DNA from: Fictibacillus phosphorivorans
GTDB lineage: Bacteria > Bacillota > Bacilli > Bacillales > Fictibacillaceae
Length of the DNA: 64,000 nt
Direction: 5' to 3'
Assembly (NCBI RefSeq): GCF_007673525.1
Contig: NZ_VDZU01000001.1
Span: 744,001-808,000, forward strand
Shown here: piece after piece, positions 27,582 through 36,560 of the stretch
Position numbering within the stretch: position 1 is the stretch's first letter
Layout of the letters: each line of letters opens with the position of its first letter
Program-made: the position numbers and the translations under genes
The notes under the pieces: model-generated
Databases searched by the model: none
What the model was told of the DNA's origin: nothing
The model's input: only the letters and a program-made list of their open reading frames with translations

Positions 27582-28545
27582 TGAGATCATCAAGATGATA
27601 GATGCGGGATTTTCGATTGCCTGTGAAGGGGAGGTTCAGCGACTGGAGCAGGTAGTAGGCTTGGTCATTAGTTGAAAGATTCAAAAATTGTTTGCATGAC
27701 TTGTTAGAGATTGTATTAGAAATAAGGAGAGCATAATCTATTAATGCTGCCATTTGAGCTTTATTGTAGTAACTTTTACAAGTGAAACAATACCAAGATC
27801 TTTTTACTCGTTGTAAAATTTCAGTCTCGCAACTAGGGCAAAATACTCCTCGTAGTAAGTCACTTTTATCGATTTGAAATTTGCTACATACGTCGGGTTC
27901 TTCAGGTGTGTGTTGTTTGATTAGATACTTAATTAGTCTCTTCATTTCGTTTGGTTGCAGTATTGCCTTTGAATTCTTATTGTTTAACTCTTCAAATTTA
28001 GACATGAGACCTGAGCTTCTGATTACTTTTGAGCGAGCTTCCTTATAAGTAGGCGAAAATTCTGTTATTGCTTTCGGGTTAGTCATAACTACGAGTGATT
28101 CAATTGGTAAGCTTGTAATTTTTAGCTTTTGTAAAAGTGACATTAAGTGAAAAGACTGCCTTTTTACTTGTTCCACCGGATTATCAAAGGCTTCTCGCTG
28201 ATTGTTTAGTGTTCGAATCATCGGATCGTATGAACTTTCAAAATACAAGTGTCCAGCAATATTCTTACTCTCAATAATAAGAAGGAAGTTTGGTGTAATA
28301 ATAAGTGTGTCCATTTGAAAAAAGAAATCTTGGTGTGAAATCCTAATTCCGTGAACGAAATTAAGGTTGTTTTGTGGCAAGTATCGATAAAAATAGTCCA
28401 TGGATTGCTCTCCCCGATAACCAGATTCATATCTTCTGAGAGCATCTTGAATTTCTTCTTTTTTTGACTCTGAGAGTGGCATTCTCTTCAAAAGTGATTT
28501 CAATTTATAAATGATAATAGGCTTAGAACGATTTTTTTTAATCAA
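27544..28545 (-). CDS. NERD domain protein with C-terminal zinc finger
   Basis: About 333 residues. The NERD (nuclease-related) domain spans about 40-160, with QMDTLIITPNFLLIIESKN providing the D...E-x-K acidic pattern of the restriction-endonuclease-like fold. A C-terminal treble of Cys pairs (CPSC ... CFTC) looks like a zinc ribbon. NERD proteins are poorly characterised. TTG 28545, preceded by GGGGTG at a good distance, is my preferred start; a TTG five codons upstream is also open. Stand-alone gene with no linked partner. Confidence 0.8.
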   Translation of the reverse strand: MIKKNRSKPIIIYKLKSLLKRMPLSESKKEEIQDALRRYESGYRGEQSMDYFYRYLPQNNLNFVHGIRISHQDFFFQMDTLIITPNFLLIIESKNIAGHLYFESSYDPMIRTLNNQREAFDNPVEQVKRQSFHLMSLLQKLKITSLPIESLVVMTNPKAITEFSPTYKEARSKVIRSSGLMSKFEELNNKNSKAILQPNEMKRLIKYLIKQHTPEEPDVCSKFQIDKSDLLRGVFCPSCETEILQRVKRSWYCFTCKSYYNKAQMAALIDYALLISNTISNKSCKQFLNLSTNDQAYYLLQSLNLPFTGNRKSRIYHLDDLIKKTTSKEVASP

Positions 28546-28906
28546 ATGCAAGCACCCCAACTGTTTTTTCCATTATTGAAGATGTTAGAGAAGTCTTGCA
28601 AATACCGAAAAATAATTACGAGGTAATCACTATTAATTACGAGGTAAATGGAAATATATCCGTAGTTAAAAGCCATAATTCCGTACATAAAATATTTTAT
28701 CCGATTTTCGACACTTTTTGACAAAGTATTACTCTAACAAGTAAGTGTGCACCTACAGCACATTAATCATCTCTTACAAGCAATCAACCGCACTTCACCC
28801 CGTCACCGCGGCACTAAGGTCTCATTTACAAGGGTATACTGTGATTGGTATACTTTTTCTCGGTTTAAAGAAATTCCTTATGAAAGTTTGAGGGTTAAAG
28901 ACAGCA
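28546..28906. other. Intergenic region upstream of the YitT-type gene
   Basis: About 360 bp. ATTACGAGGTAA occurs twice, 23 bp apart (28614 and 28637), as a short direct repeat that could be an operator for the minus-strand NERD gene. Nothing else was recognised. Confidence 0.4.
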
Positions 28907-29779
28907 ATGATGATGGCTATGCGAAAACGACGAGGGATACTTCACCCGACCGTTGAACTCATTTTAGAATATGTATATGTTGTGATTGGATCAGGACTTG
29001 TGGCACTCGCATTCTCGGTATTCCTTCTGCCGAATCAGATCGCCTCTGGTGGTGTGAGTGGGATATCGACGATTTTATACGGACTCTTTCAATGGAAACC
29101 TTCTATTGTACAGTGGAGTTTAAACATTCCGCTCTTCTTTGCGGGATTATTTTTCCTCGGACGCCGATTCGGTGCAAAAACGCTTGTTGGAACCGTCGTG
29201 CTTCCGTTCTTTGTCTTTATTTTTGAAAGCTGGGGAGCGGCGACAGAAGATCCATTGCTTGGCGCGATTTTTGGTGGACTTGGAATCGGAGCTGGTCTTG
29301 GGATCGTGTTTCGCGGAAAAGCTTCTACAGGGGGCGTTGATCTCCTCGCGCAGATCGTCCATAAATATACGGGTGCTTCACTCGGATCGATTATCCTTCT
29401 CATAGACGGCACGATTGTTACGTCGTCTGCTCTATTTTTCGGGATTGAACAGGCTCTGTATGCACTTATCGCGATGTTCATTACGGCAAAAACGATTGAT
29501 GTCGTACAGATCGGGCTAGGGACGACAAAGATGGCTTTGATTATTTCAGATAAAGAAGATGAGCTCCGCCAAGGCATACTGACTCACATTTATCGAGGTG
29601 TTACGAAGATCAATGCGTTCGGTGGTTACACGCAAGATGAACGACCGATGTTGATGGTCGTAGTTGCTCAATATGAAGTAACAAAATTGAAACAATACGT
29701 AAAAGGTGTGGATCCAGATGCTTTCGTAATCGTTGTAAATGCGAACGAAGTATTGGGAGAAGGCTTTAAACGCGGATAA
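28907..29779 (+). CDS. YitT family membrane protein (DUF161 + DUF2179)
   Basis: 290 residues. Five to six membrane helices with the family's glycine-rich motifs (PNQIASGGVSGISTILYG, GGLGIGAGLGIVFRGKASTGG) are followed by a soluble DUF2179 domain (about 225-290). B. subtilis YvjA belongs to this family and lies in the same chromosomal neighbourhood near ftsEX. Transport function unknown. Several ATGs are clustered at the start with a weak ribosome site, so the exact start is uncertain by a few codons. Confidence 0.88.
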   Translation: MMMAMRKRRGILHPTVELILEYVYVVIGSGLVALAFSVFLLPNQIASGGVSGISTILYGLFQWKPSIVQWSLNIPLFFAGLFFLGRRFGAKTLVGTVVLPFFVFIFESWGAATEDPLLGAIFGGLGIGAGLGIVFRGKASTGGVDLLAQIVHKYTGASLGSIILLIDGTIVTSSALFFGIEQALYALIAMFITAKTIDVVQIGLGTTKMALIISDKEDELRQGILTHIYRGVTKINAFGGYTQDERPMLMVVVAQYEVTKLKQYVKGVDPDAFVIVVNANEVLGEGFKRG

Positions 29780-29788
29780 TCTTTTAAA

Positions 29789-29827
29789 ATCGCAACCAGT
29801 TGGGACTTATCTCAACTGGTTTCTTTT
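29789..29827 (+). terminator. Terminator after YitT-type gene
   Basis: AACCAGTTG pairs with CAACTGGTT, followed by TCTTTTATT. Confidence 0.8.
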
Positions 29828-30231
29828 ATTCACTAGTACTTTTCGCACAAAGGTGCCCTTTTTACTAGAATTAACGAATAACCAAATGAAAAACTCCACT
29901 AATACCAGGCCAAAAGACCCGAAATCCCACGGCGATGGTCGGTTTTATCGCCTTCGTGTCGAAAAGTCTCCCTGCAGGTTTTTATGATATATGAAGGATT
30001 TCAGCGAATCATGTCGTATTTTAAGTACTATGGAATCTTGAAAACATGACCATGGTCCCTTGTTTGAGGGAAGATGAAACACAACTGTAATAAAATTGTC
30101 AGTGCAAGATGTTATAATAGTTATTGCGGAAAAAAACTGACATATATCGCGTATTTGTCGAAAGACCTTTATATAGAACTTGTTGATTGATCAGGGAAAT
30201 ATTTTTTGGGGTAGTAAGGAAGTGATTTTGT
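29828..30231. other. Leader/intergenic region upstream of ftsE
   Basis: About 400 bp. It holds a strong hairpin at 29927-29958 (CACGGCGAT against ATCGCCttCGTG), a CCTGCAGG palindrome at 29973-29980, a possible extended -10 promoter TGTTATAAT (30110-30118), and a full Spo0A box TTTGTCGAA at 30154-30162. No reading frame is convincing. Confidence 0.5.
30154..30162 (+). promoter_or_regulatory. Possible Spo0A box upstream of ftsE
   Basis: TTTGTCGAA, a perfect 9-base 0A box, 36 bp downstream of the candidate -10 and 70 bp before ftsE. FtsEX is reported to act at entry into sporulation in B. subtilis, so a Spo0A link would make sense. The site rests on one 9-mer. Confidence 0.3.
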
Positions 30232-30918
30232 TTGATAGAAATGGTTGATGTATGGAAAACATACCCGAACGGTGTTATGGCACTTAACGGGATTGACGTC
30301 TACATAGAAAAAGGTGAATTTGTTTATGTAGTCGGACCAAGTGGAGCAGGTAAATCCACGTTTATAAAATGTATGTATCGTGAAGAGAAACCTACACAAG
30401 GTTCAATTATCATTAATGGAACAAACCTTGCAAAAGTAAAAGAAAGACAGATTCCTAAAGTACGAAGAAAGATTGGAGTTATCTTCCAAGACTTTAAACT
30501 GTTGCCGCGTTTAACGGTATACGAAAACGTAGCTTTTGCACTTGAAGTTATTGAAGAATCTCCAAAAGTGATAAGAGAACGTGTTATGGAAGTTCTTGAT
30601 CTTGTAAAACTAAAAAACAAAGCGCGCATGTTCCCAGACGAGTTATCAGGTGGAGAGCAACAGCGTGTATCCATCGCACGTTCGATCGTGAACCATCCTC
30701 CAGTTGTTATCGCGGATGAGCCGACAGGTAACCTTGATCCAGAAACAGCGTGGGAGATCATGGACATCTTTAAAGAGATCAACGCTCGTGGAACGACAGT
30801 TGTTATGGCAACTCATAATAAGGAAATCGTAAATACAATCACAAAGCGCGTAATTGCCATCGAAGGCGGCCGAATTGTACGTGATGAGGCGAAGGGGGAT
30901 TACGGCTATGAAGATTAG
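30232..30918 (+). CDS. ftsE: Cell division ATP-binding protein FtsE
   Basis: 228 residues, an ABC ATPase: Walker A GPSGAGKST (about 36-44), Q-loop VIFQDFKLLPRLTV, signature LSGGEQQR, Walker B VVIADEPTGNLDPET, H-loop ATHN. Starts with TTG (MIEMVDVWKTYPNG); AAGGAAGTG lies upstream. It pairs with FtsX to control a cell-wall hydrolase through ATP-driven conformational change. The gene overlaps ftsX by 11 bp. Confidence 0.97.
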   Translation: MIEMVDVWKTYPNGVMALNGIDVYIEKGEFVYVVGPSGAGKSTFIKCMYREEKPTQGSIIINGTNLAKVKERQIPKVRRKIGVIFQDFKLLPRLTVYENVAFALEVIEESPKVIRERVMEVLDLVKLKNKARMFPDELSGGEQQRVSIARSIVNHPPVVIADEPTGNLDPETAWEIMDIFKEINARGTTVVMATHNKEIVNTITKRVIAIEGGRIVRDEAKGDYGYED

Positions 30919-31801
30919 AACATTAAAACGTCATTTTGTAGAAGCATTCAAGAGCATGGGAAGAAACGGCTGGATGTCCTTTGCTTCCATCTCTGCCGTA
31001 ACGGTAACATTGCTATTAGTAAGTGTGTTCTTGGCAATCCTCTTGAACATTAACTATATTGCAAGTCAGATTGAAGACGATGTACAGATCAGAGCTTATA
31101 TCGAACGAACGGAAAAGCCTGAAAGATACGATGCTTATAAACAAGAGCTTGAAAAGCTTGGTAAGGTAAAAACGGTAGAGTATCAATCTAAAGAAGAAGG
31201 TCTTGATGAACTGATTGAAAGTCTAGGAGATGAAGGAGAAGCCTTCTCATCTCTTAAGAATGAAAATCCATTGCGAGATGCGTTCATCATCTATACAGAA
31301 AAGCCGCAAGATACGGCTGCTGTAGCAAAAGAAGTTGAGAAATTTAAATTTGTAAACAAAGTTGAGTACGGACAAGGGACTGTCGAGAAACTCTTTAAAG
31401 TGACTGATGTTGCCCGCAACGTTGGAATTGTCCTCGTATTAGGACTTGTTTTCACAGCGATGTTCCTCATCTCAAATACTATAAAATTAACAATTGTAAC
31501 ACGACGACGCGAGATTGAAATTATGAAACTCGTTGGTGCGACGAATGGATTTATCCGCTGGCCGTTCTTCATTGAAGGTTTTGCATTAGGTGTTGCGGGT
31601 GCTATACTACCAATCGTTGTCATCACAGTTGGCTATCAAGCTATTTTCGATATCGTTAATCAAAAATTAGGAACAGTATTTATTGAGCTATTGCCAGTAA
31701 CACCACTTATTCCGCAGCTAGCGCTGTTGATGATTCTAATCGGTGGAGTGATCGGCGTTTGGGGAAGCTTAACGTCTGTTCGTAAGTTCTTGAAGATTTA
31801 A
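30908..31801 (+). CDS. ftsX: Cell division permease-like protein FtsX
   Basis: 297 residues from ATG 30908, preceded by GGGGGATTA inside ftsE. Four membrane helices with a large extracellular loop (about 50-160) after the first helix, and the C-terminal FtsX fold (VTRRREIEIMKLVGATNGFIR). It transmits FtsE's ATPase state to an extracellular hydrolase or its activator. The coiled-coil M23 protein encoded next is the obvious partner. Confidence 0.97.
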   Translation: MKIRTLKRHFVEAFKSMGRNGWMSFASISAVTVTLLLVSVFLAILLNINYIASQIEDDVQIRAYIERTEKPERYDAYKQELEKLGKVKTVEYQSKEEGLDELIESLGDEGEAFSSLKNENPLRDAFIIYTEKPQDTAAVAKEVEKFKFVNKVEYGQGTVEKLFKVTDVARNVGIVLVLGLVFTAMFLISNTIKLTIVTRRREIEIMKLVGATNGFIRWPFFIEGFALGVAGAILPIVVITVGYQAIFDIVNQKLGTVFIELLPVTPLIPQLALLMILIGGVIGVWGSLTSVRKFLKI

Positions 31802-31870
31802 GTAAAGATAGCAGAAATAAAGAGATCCAAGAAAAACGAAACAATTAATAGGGGTTAGGGAGGAAAACGA

Positions 31871-33088
31871 ATGAAAAGGAAAGTGGTTGGTACAGTGCTT
31901 TCACTAAGTTTAGCACTGGGCGCCTTTACTATGTATCACTCTGAATCCGTCGTTCACGCGGAATCTTTATCAAGCATCAAGAAAAAACAACAAGAAAATG
32001 CAAAGAAAGCGGAGGCTGCAAAATCAAAGCTGGACAAGAATAAAAGCAGCCAAGCAGCGATTGAAGCGGAAGTAGCAAGAATCGATAAGCTTTCTTCTGA
32101 AACAGACCTGAAAGTACAAGCCAAACAAACAGATATTAAAGAAACAAAAGAAGAGATCGACGTGTTAAAAGGCGAGATCGCCGTTGTTCAAAAACGAATC
32201 GATAAGCGCGATGCTTTATTAAAAGAACGAGTTAACTCTATGTATGAATCTGGCGGAGCTGTTTCTTACTTAGAAGTAGTTCTTGGTTCAAAAGATTTTG
32301 GTGATTTTCTTGACCGCGTTCTAGCATTGAACATGATTGCAGAACAAGATCGTCAGCTCCTAGAAGAACAAAAGAAAGATAAAGAGCTTCTAGAGAAAAA
32401 GATGGCAGACGTTGAGAAAAAACTAGTTAACCTACAAAACGCAATGAAAGAATTACAAGTACTGCAAAAGCAATTAAAAGCGCAAATGGATGAGAAAACT
32501 CGTCTGATGGCTTCTCTTAAAAAAGAAGAAGACTCGTTGCATGCTGAAGCACACAAGATTGAAAACGAAGGTGCACTTCTAAAATCTCAAGAAGATGCGT
32601 TCCGTGCTGAACAAGCACGTGCAGCTGCACGTGAAAAAGCAGCTCGTGAATCATCGTCTTCAGGTGGATCAGCTCCTTCCATGGGACCTGTTTCAGGTAA
32701 CGGTATGATCATCAAACCTGCTGCTGGAAGAATTTCTTCTGGATTTGGTAACAGAAGCAGCGGTATGCATGAAGGAATCGACATCGCTCAAGGTGGAACG
32801 GTTCCGATCTATGCAGCTGCAGATGGAACAGTTATCCGTTCTGAGTACTCATCTTCATATGGAAACGTTGTATACATCTCTCACTCGATCGGTGGGCAGC
32901 AATGGACAACGGTTTACGCTCACATGAGCAGCCGCGCTGTATCAGGCGGTTCTGTATCAAAAGGACAGTTCCTAGGCAACATGGGGGACACTGGACATTC
33001 ATTTGGTCAGCATTTACACTTTGAACTTCACAAAGGACCTTGGAATGCAGGAAAAACAAATGCTGTAAATCCTGCGGCTTACTGGTAA
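31871..33088 (+). CDS. Secreted coiled-coil M23 endopeptidase (EnvC/PcsB-like FtsEX partner)
   Basis: 405 residues: signal peptide (1-30, cleaved near VHAESL), long coiled coil (about 32-255), Ser/Gly linker, then an M23 LytM domain (about 280-405). The zinc ligands are visible in MHEGID and in HLHFEL, with a further His in VYAH, so it should be an active D,L-endopeptidase. The long coiled coil is what binds the FtsX loop in PcsB, EnvC and CwlO. In B. subtilis the FtsEX-controlled enzyme CwlO has an NlpC/P60 domain; here the catalytic domain is M23. Confidence 0.9.
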   Translation: MKRKVVGTVLSLSLALGAFTMYHSESVVHAESLSSIKKKQQENAKKAEAAKSKLDKNKSSQAAIEAEVARIDKLSSETDLKVQAKQTDIKETKEEIDVLKGEIAVVQKRIDKRDALLKERVNSMYESGGAVSYLEVVLGSKDFGDFLDRVLALNMIAEQDRQLLEEQKKDKELLEKKMADVEKKLVNLQNAMKELQVLQKQLKAQMDEKTRLMASLKKEEDSLHAEAHKIENEGALLKSQEDAFRAEQARAAAREKAARESSSSGGSAPSMGPVSGNGMIIKPAAGRISSGFGNRSSGMHEGIDIAQGGTVPIYAAADGTVIRSEYSSSYGNVVYISHSIGGQQWTTVYAHMSSRAVSGGSVSKGQFLGNMGDTGHSFGQHLHFELHKGPWNAGKTNAVNPAAYW

Positions 33089-33162
33089 AATAAACACATA
33101 AAGTAAACAAGCTATTCATATAGTGAAGTAGGAGACAGGCTGTTGCCTAAAGACTCTTACAA

Positions 33163-33202
33163 TGGAAGGCATCGCACTTTGCAGGGTGTGATGCCTTTTC
33201 CT
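33163..33202 (+). terminator. Terminator after M23 peptidase
   Basis: AAGGCATCGCAC pairs with GTGTGATGCCTT, followed by TTC. Confidence 0.8.
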
Positions 33203-33222
33203 GCAAAAACGAGGTGAGCAGA

Positions 33223-34683
33223 ATGAACGTAAATAAAAAAATGTTGGCCCTGCTGATTGTTCTTTCCTTGCTTGTTGGTGCCGGTGGCATGTATGGTTCG
33301 ATGGCACTGTTTGGAAACGATTCGAAGTATGTTCAGAACGGTGAAGTAAACGATCTGCCGAAGACCGCAACGAAAGTCGACAACGACGAAGAGTTTGCGA
33401 AGCTTCAGAAGACGTATGAGATCATCTCTTCTCGTTATGTAGAAGATGTTGATCGTGACAAACTCCTTGAAGGTGCCATTCAAGGAATGGTCAAAACGTT
33501 AAAAGATCCATATTCCGTTTATATGGATGAAGAGACAGCAAGTCAGTTTACACAGTCACTCGATTCTTCTTTTGAAGGAATTGGGGCAGAAGTAAGTATG
33601 GTAGACGGTAAAGTAACGATCGTCGCACCGTTCAAAGATTCACCTGCGGAAAAAGCAGGACTAAAACCAAACGATCAAATCATCACGATCGATGGTAAAA
33701 GCGTTGAAGGGCTAGATCTGTATAAAGCGGTATTAAAAATCCGCGGTGAAAAAGGATCTATCGTAACACTTGGTGTAAAACGAACAGGTGTAAACGATGT
33801 AATGCCGGTTAAAGTAACACGTGATGAGATTCCGATCGAGACCGTTTACTCTGATATTGAAGAAGTAAAAGGTAAGAAAATCGGTGTACTTGAAATCACA
33901 TCTTTCTCAGAAAAAACCGGAGCTGATTTCAAGAAACAGCTAACAGAGCTAGAAAAAGAAAAGATTGATGGTCTAGTTATTGACGTTCGTGGTAATCCTG
34001 GAGGCTATCTAGAAGCAGTTGACAGCATCCTACGTCAGATTATTCCTGAGAAAAAGCCATTCGTTCAGATCGAAGACCGCAAAGGAAACAAAGAACGTTA
34101 TGTTTCTACGTTAAAAGAAAAGAAAGATTATCCGATTATCGGTTTGATCGACAAAGGCAGTGCATCAGCGTCTGAAATTTTAGCTGCTGCCTTAAAAGAA
34201 GCTGGAAACTATGATCTTGTTGGTGAGAAGTCGTTCGGTAAAGGTACCGTTCAGCAATCAATCGATCTTGGTGATGGATCGAACATCAAGCTAACGCTGT
34301 TTAAGTGGCTAACACCGGATGGAAACTGGATTCACAAAAAAGGGGTAAAGCCTACTTTTGAAGTGAAGCAGCCAGACTACTTCTACACAAACCCGATTAC
34401 GGTAGAGAAAAAAGCGTTAGAGTTTGATATGAACAACGAGCAAGTGAAGAACGCTCAAGTAATGTTGAACGGGTTAGGGTTCCAAACGGGAAGAGAAGAT
34501 GGCTATTTTGATGAAAAAACGCAAGCTGCGGTAACCGCATTCCAGCGTGCGAACGACTTGCCAGCAACAGGGAAAGTAGATACGAAGACAGCTGGTAAGA
34601 TGGAGTCAAAAGTGATCGATTCAATCCGTGATGACAAGAACGATGTTCAGCGTAAAACGGCAATTGAATTGCTTGCAAAATAA
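33223..34683 (+). CDS. ctpB: C-terminal processing protease (S41, CtpB type)
   Basis: 486 residues from ATG 33223 (GAGGTG six bases upstream). One N-terminal membrane anchor, a PDZ domain (about 110-195; SPAEKAGLKPNDQIITIDG), the S41 protease domain with nucleophile Ser in GSASASEILAAAL and Lys in FGKGTVQQ, and a C-terminal peptidoglycan-binding domain (about 410-470). In B. subtilis CtpB cleaves SpoIVFA to time sigma-K activation; the gene lies near ftsEX there too. The symbol could equally be ctpA. Confidence 0.88.
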   Translation: MNVNKKMLALLIVLSLLVGAGGMYGSMALFGNDSKYVQNGEVNDLPKTATKVDNDEEFAKLQKTYEIISSRYVEDVDRDKLLEGAIQGMVKTLKDPYSVYMDEETASQFTQSLDSSFEGIGAEVSMVDGKVTIVAPFKDSPAEKAGLKPNDQIITIDGKSVEGLDLYKAVLKIRGEKGSIVTLGVKRTGVNDVMPVKVTRDEIPIETVYSDIEEVKGKKIGVLEITSFSEKTGADFKKQLTELEKEKIDGLVIDVRGNPGGYLEAVDSILRQIIPEKKPFVQIEDRKGNKERYVSTLKEKKDYPIIGLIDKGSASASEILAAALKEAGNYDLVGEKSFGKGTVQQSIDLGDGSNIKLTLFKWLTPDGNWIHKKGVKPTFEVKQPDYFYTNPITVEKKALEFDMNNEQVKNAQVMLNGLGFQTGREDGYFDEKTQAAVTAFQRANDLPATGKVDTKTAGKMESKVIDSIRDDKNDVQRKTAIELLAK

Positions 34684-34715
34684 GGGATTATGGCAGGAAA
34701 AAACAACTGAAACAC

Positions 34716-34763
34716 GAATACTATCCGTAGAGGAAATTATTCTCTACGGGTATTTTTTTTGGT
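34716..34763 (+). terminator. Terminator after ctp
   Basis: ATACTATCCGTAGAGGA pairs with TCTCTACGGGTAT, followed by TTTTTTTT. Confidence 0.9.
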
Positions 34764-34796
34764 GAAGCTTTGATGTATTAAAAGCCTCTTGTGAGA

Positions 34797-34927
34797 GGTT
34801 GATTTGCGCTCCAGGTTGCTCGCTTTCCGCGGGGCAGGCGGTGAGCCACTTGCCGCTTCGCGCCATTAAGTGTCTCACCTGACCGCTTGTCCCGCAGGAG
34901 TCTCGCACCTTGCGCTCCAATCAACTA
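34797..34927. repeat. GC-rich palindromic dispersed element, copy 2
   Basis: About 131 bp, ends GTTGATT and AATCAAC. The interior is almost identical to copy 1 (18130-18261), including the CTTTCCGCGGGGCAGGCGG arm. The terminal stem differs from copy 1 but is again self-complementary. It lies between the ctp terminator and the DUF4083-like gene. Confidence 0.88.
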
Positions 34928-35035
34928 TTCAGAGAAGCTAACAAACTAAAAAATTCATAATAATTTTAGGGTTTTTCAAATGGGGAAATAATTTAAAAGA
35001 TAAAATCCTTTGTCAGGTTTAAAGGGGTAGTCAAA

Positions 35036-35215
35036 ATGCAGTCATTGAATGTTGGAGATGTATTGTTTCAGCTCTTTTCGTTACTTGTGCTATTCGCCAT
35101 CATCGTTGGAGTGGGGTTATTAGTGAAGCGGGCTGTGAGTACGGATAGAAGATTGAAACGTATTGAAGAAAAAGTGGATGAATTGAAAGATGAGAAAGGA
35201 AGAGACCGCACATGA
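35036..35215 (+). CDS. Small membrane protein, DUF4083-like
   Basis: 59 residues: one membrane helix (about 8-30, FQLFSLLVLFAIIVGVGLL) then a charged helix (RRLKRIEEKVDELKDEKG). The layout resembles DUF4083 proteins of Bacilli. AAAGGGG is upstream of the ATG. The stop overlaps the start of minJ (ATGA), so the two are likely translationally coupled. A division-related role beside MinJ is possible but unproven. Confidence 0.75.
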   Translation: MQSLNVGDVLFQLFSLLVLFAIIVGVGLLVKRAVSTDRRLKRIEEKVDELKDEKGRDRT

Positions 35216-36411
35216 CAGACACCTTTGTGAAAGAATTACTTCAGGGCATGCTGCTGCTTTTTTTACACCCGCTTTTTTATGGTTTTATTCTAGTTGCTTT
35301 TTTAATAGGATTAAAACGTGTGAAACGAGAGAGAAAAGAATTTAAAGTTCGCGTGCACCCTGTTATTGATAATTTAATATTTTCATTGCTGCCAGGCATT
35401 CTGATTGGACTCATCGGTTCTGTAATCTTTGTGGCAGCTGGTATTACATTGCCGCTTGGTATGATTGCTTTGATCGGAGTCGTCTATCTTGCTTTAGGGT
35501 TAACGTTTAAAACAAGGTTTATGAATCCTGCATACGCGGTAAGTTTATCGGCAGTCGTTGGGCTTTTGCTTCCGAAATTTCAGCTTGGCATTTCTTTTGT
35601 AGATCAATGGATTGTGGATGTTCAAAAAACGCCGCTTGATTCATTAGCGGTCATTATTGGTGTTCTTTTGATACAAGAAGGAATACTGGTCATCTGGAAA
35701 GGTGCAGATCGCACGTCTCCTCGATTGTTCAAAGGAAAACGAGGACATTATATCGGGGCACATGAAGCTACGAGATTTTGGATTGTTCCACAGTTTTTAG
35801 TTCTTCCTGTAGGCTCCATTCCTGTATTAGATTGGTGGCCGCTGTTTCCGATGGGCGCAGTAGGATTCTCATTCTTCCTCGTACCATTTGCCATTGGATA
35901 TCGCCAGCTGGTTACACATACACTGCCAGAAGAAGCGATTAAACATCTAGGAAGACAAGTTCTGATTTTAGGATTTATCGTAACTGGTATTGCAGCAGTA
36001 GGTCATTTTTATAATTTACCGCTTTTGATAGCAATAGCTATAGCGGCTGGTCTTGCTGGGCGCGAGCTCATCACACTCGTTACGAGCCAACGTGATGATA
36101 CGAGGCCATCTCATTTTGTACCAAGAGATCAGGGAGTTATGATTCTTTCAGTCGTGCCAGGGACACCTGCTGCAAAGATGGGATTAAAGATTGGCGAAGT
36201 CATTGTGAAGGTAAATGGAGTAACACTTTCACACGAATCAAGTTTGTACCGAGCACTTCAAATTAACGCAGCTTACTGTAAACTTGAAGTTCTTAATTTA
36301 AATGGTGAGATTCGATTCGTTCAAGGATCACTCTATCAAAATGAGCATCATCAACTTGGTGTACTGCTAGTACATGATGTAGTGGATCGGAATGCAGCTG
36401 TAGGGGATTAA
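35212..36411 (+). CDS. minJ: Cell division topology protein MinJ
   Basis: 399 residues: about eight membrane helices (15-300) followed by a cytoplasmic PDZ domain (about 305-390; SVVPGTPAAKMGLKIGEVIV). MinJ links DivIVA to MinD at septa and poles in Bacilli. The fold, length and position downstream of ctp match B. subtilis YvjD/MinJ. It is the last backbone gene before the repeat-rich accessory region. Confidence 0.9.
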   Translation: MTDTFVKELLQGMLLLFLHPLFYGFILVAFLIGLKRVKRERKEFKVRVHPVIDNLIFSLLPGILIGLIGSVIFVAAGITLPLGMIALIGVVYLALGLTFKTRFMNPAYAVSLSAVVGLLLPKFQLGISFVDQWIVDVQKTPLDSLAVIIGVLLIQEGILVIWKGADRTSPRLFKGKRGHYIGAHEATRFWIVPQFLVLPVGSIPVLDWWPLFPMGAVGFSFFLVPFAIGYRQLVTHTLPEEAIKHLGRQVLILGFIVTGIAAVGHFYNLPLLIAIAIAAGLAGRELITLVTSQRDDTRPSHFVPRDQGVMILSVVPGTPAAKMGLKIGEVIVKVNGVTLSHESSLYRALQINAAYCKLEVLNLNGEIRFVQGSLYQNEHHQLGVLLVHDVVDRNAAVGD

Positions 36412-36430
36412 TGTAATTTTTCATAATTAA

Positions 36431-36486
36431 CCGGAATCTGTTCAAAATTCTCCGGAATGATTATTCACAATTTATCGGAATCGCAT
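36431..36486. repeat. Short tandem array, core CCGGAAT
   Basis: Three (C/T)CGGAAT cores at 36431, 36452 and 36475 (spacing 21 and 23). The irregular last spacing makes it the weakest of the five arrays. Confidence 0.55.
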
Positions 36487-36498
36487 AAATTTTATTAA

Positions 36499-36529
36499 AA
36501 AGGCTCATTCAATACGAGTCTTTTTTTTT
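36499..36529 (+). terminator. Terminator after minJ
   Basis: AGGCTC pairs with GAGTCT (one G-T pair), loop ATTCAATAC, then nine T. It directly abuts the first attC-like half site. Confidence 0.75.
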
Positions 36530-36560
36530 ATTCAACAAACGGGCCAGATTGTGGAGTAAA
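36530..36560 (+). repeat. attC-like element A (3' half only), left edge of array
   Basis: ATTCAACAAACGGGCCAGATTGT... matches only the 3' part of full copies (compare GCGGGCAGGATTGTAG in copy F). No 5' half precedes it; the minJ terminator takes that place. It marks where backbone sequence changes to the accessory array. Confidence 0.65.

Noticed and set aside
28747..28956. 69-residue + strand frame before the YitT-type gene
   Set aside because: No ribosome site, and it overlaps the start of the clearly real membrane protein gene in another frame.
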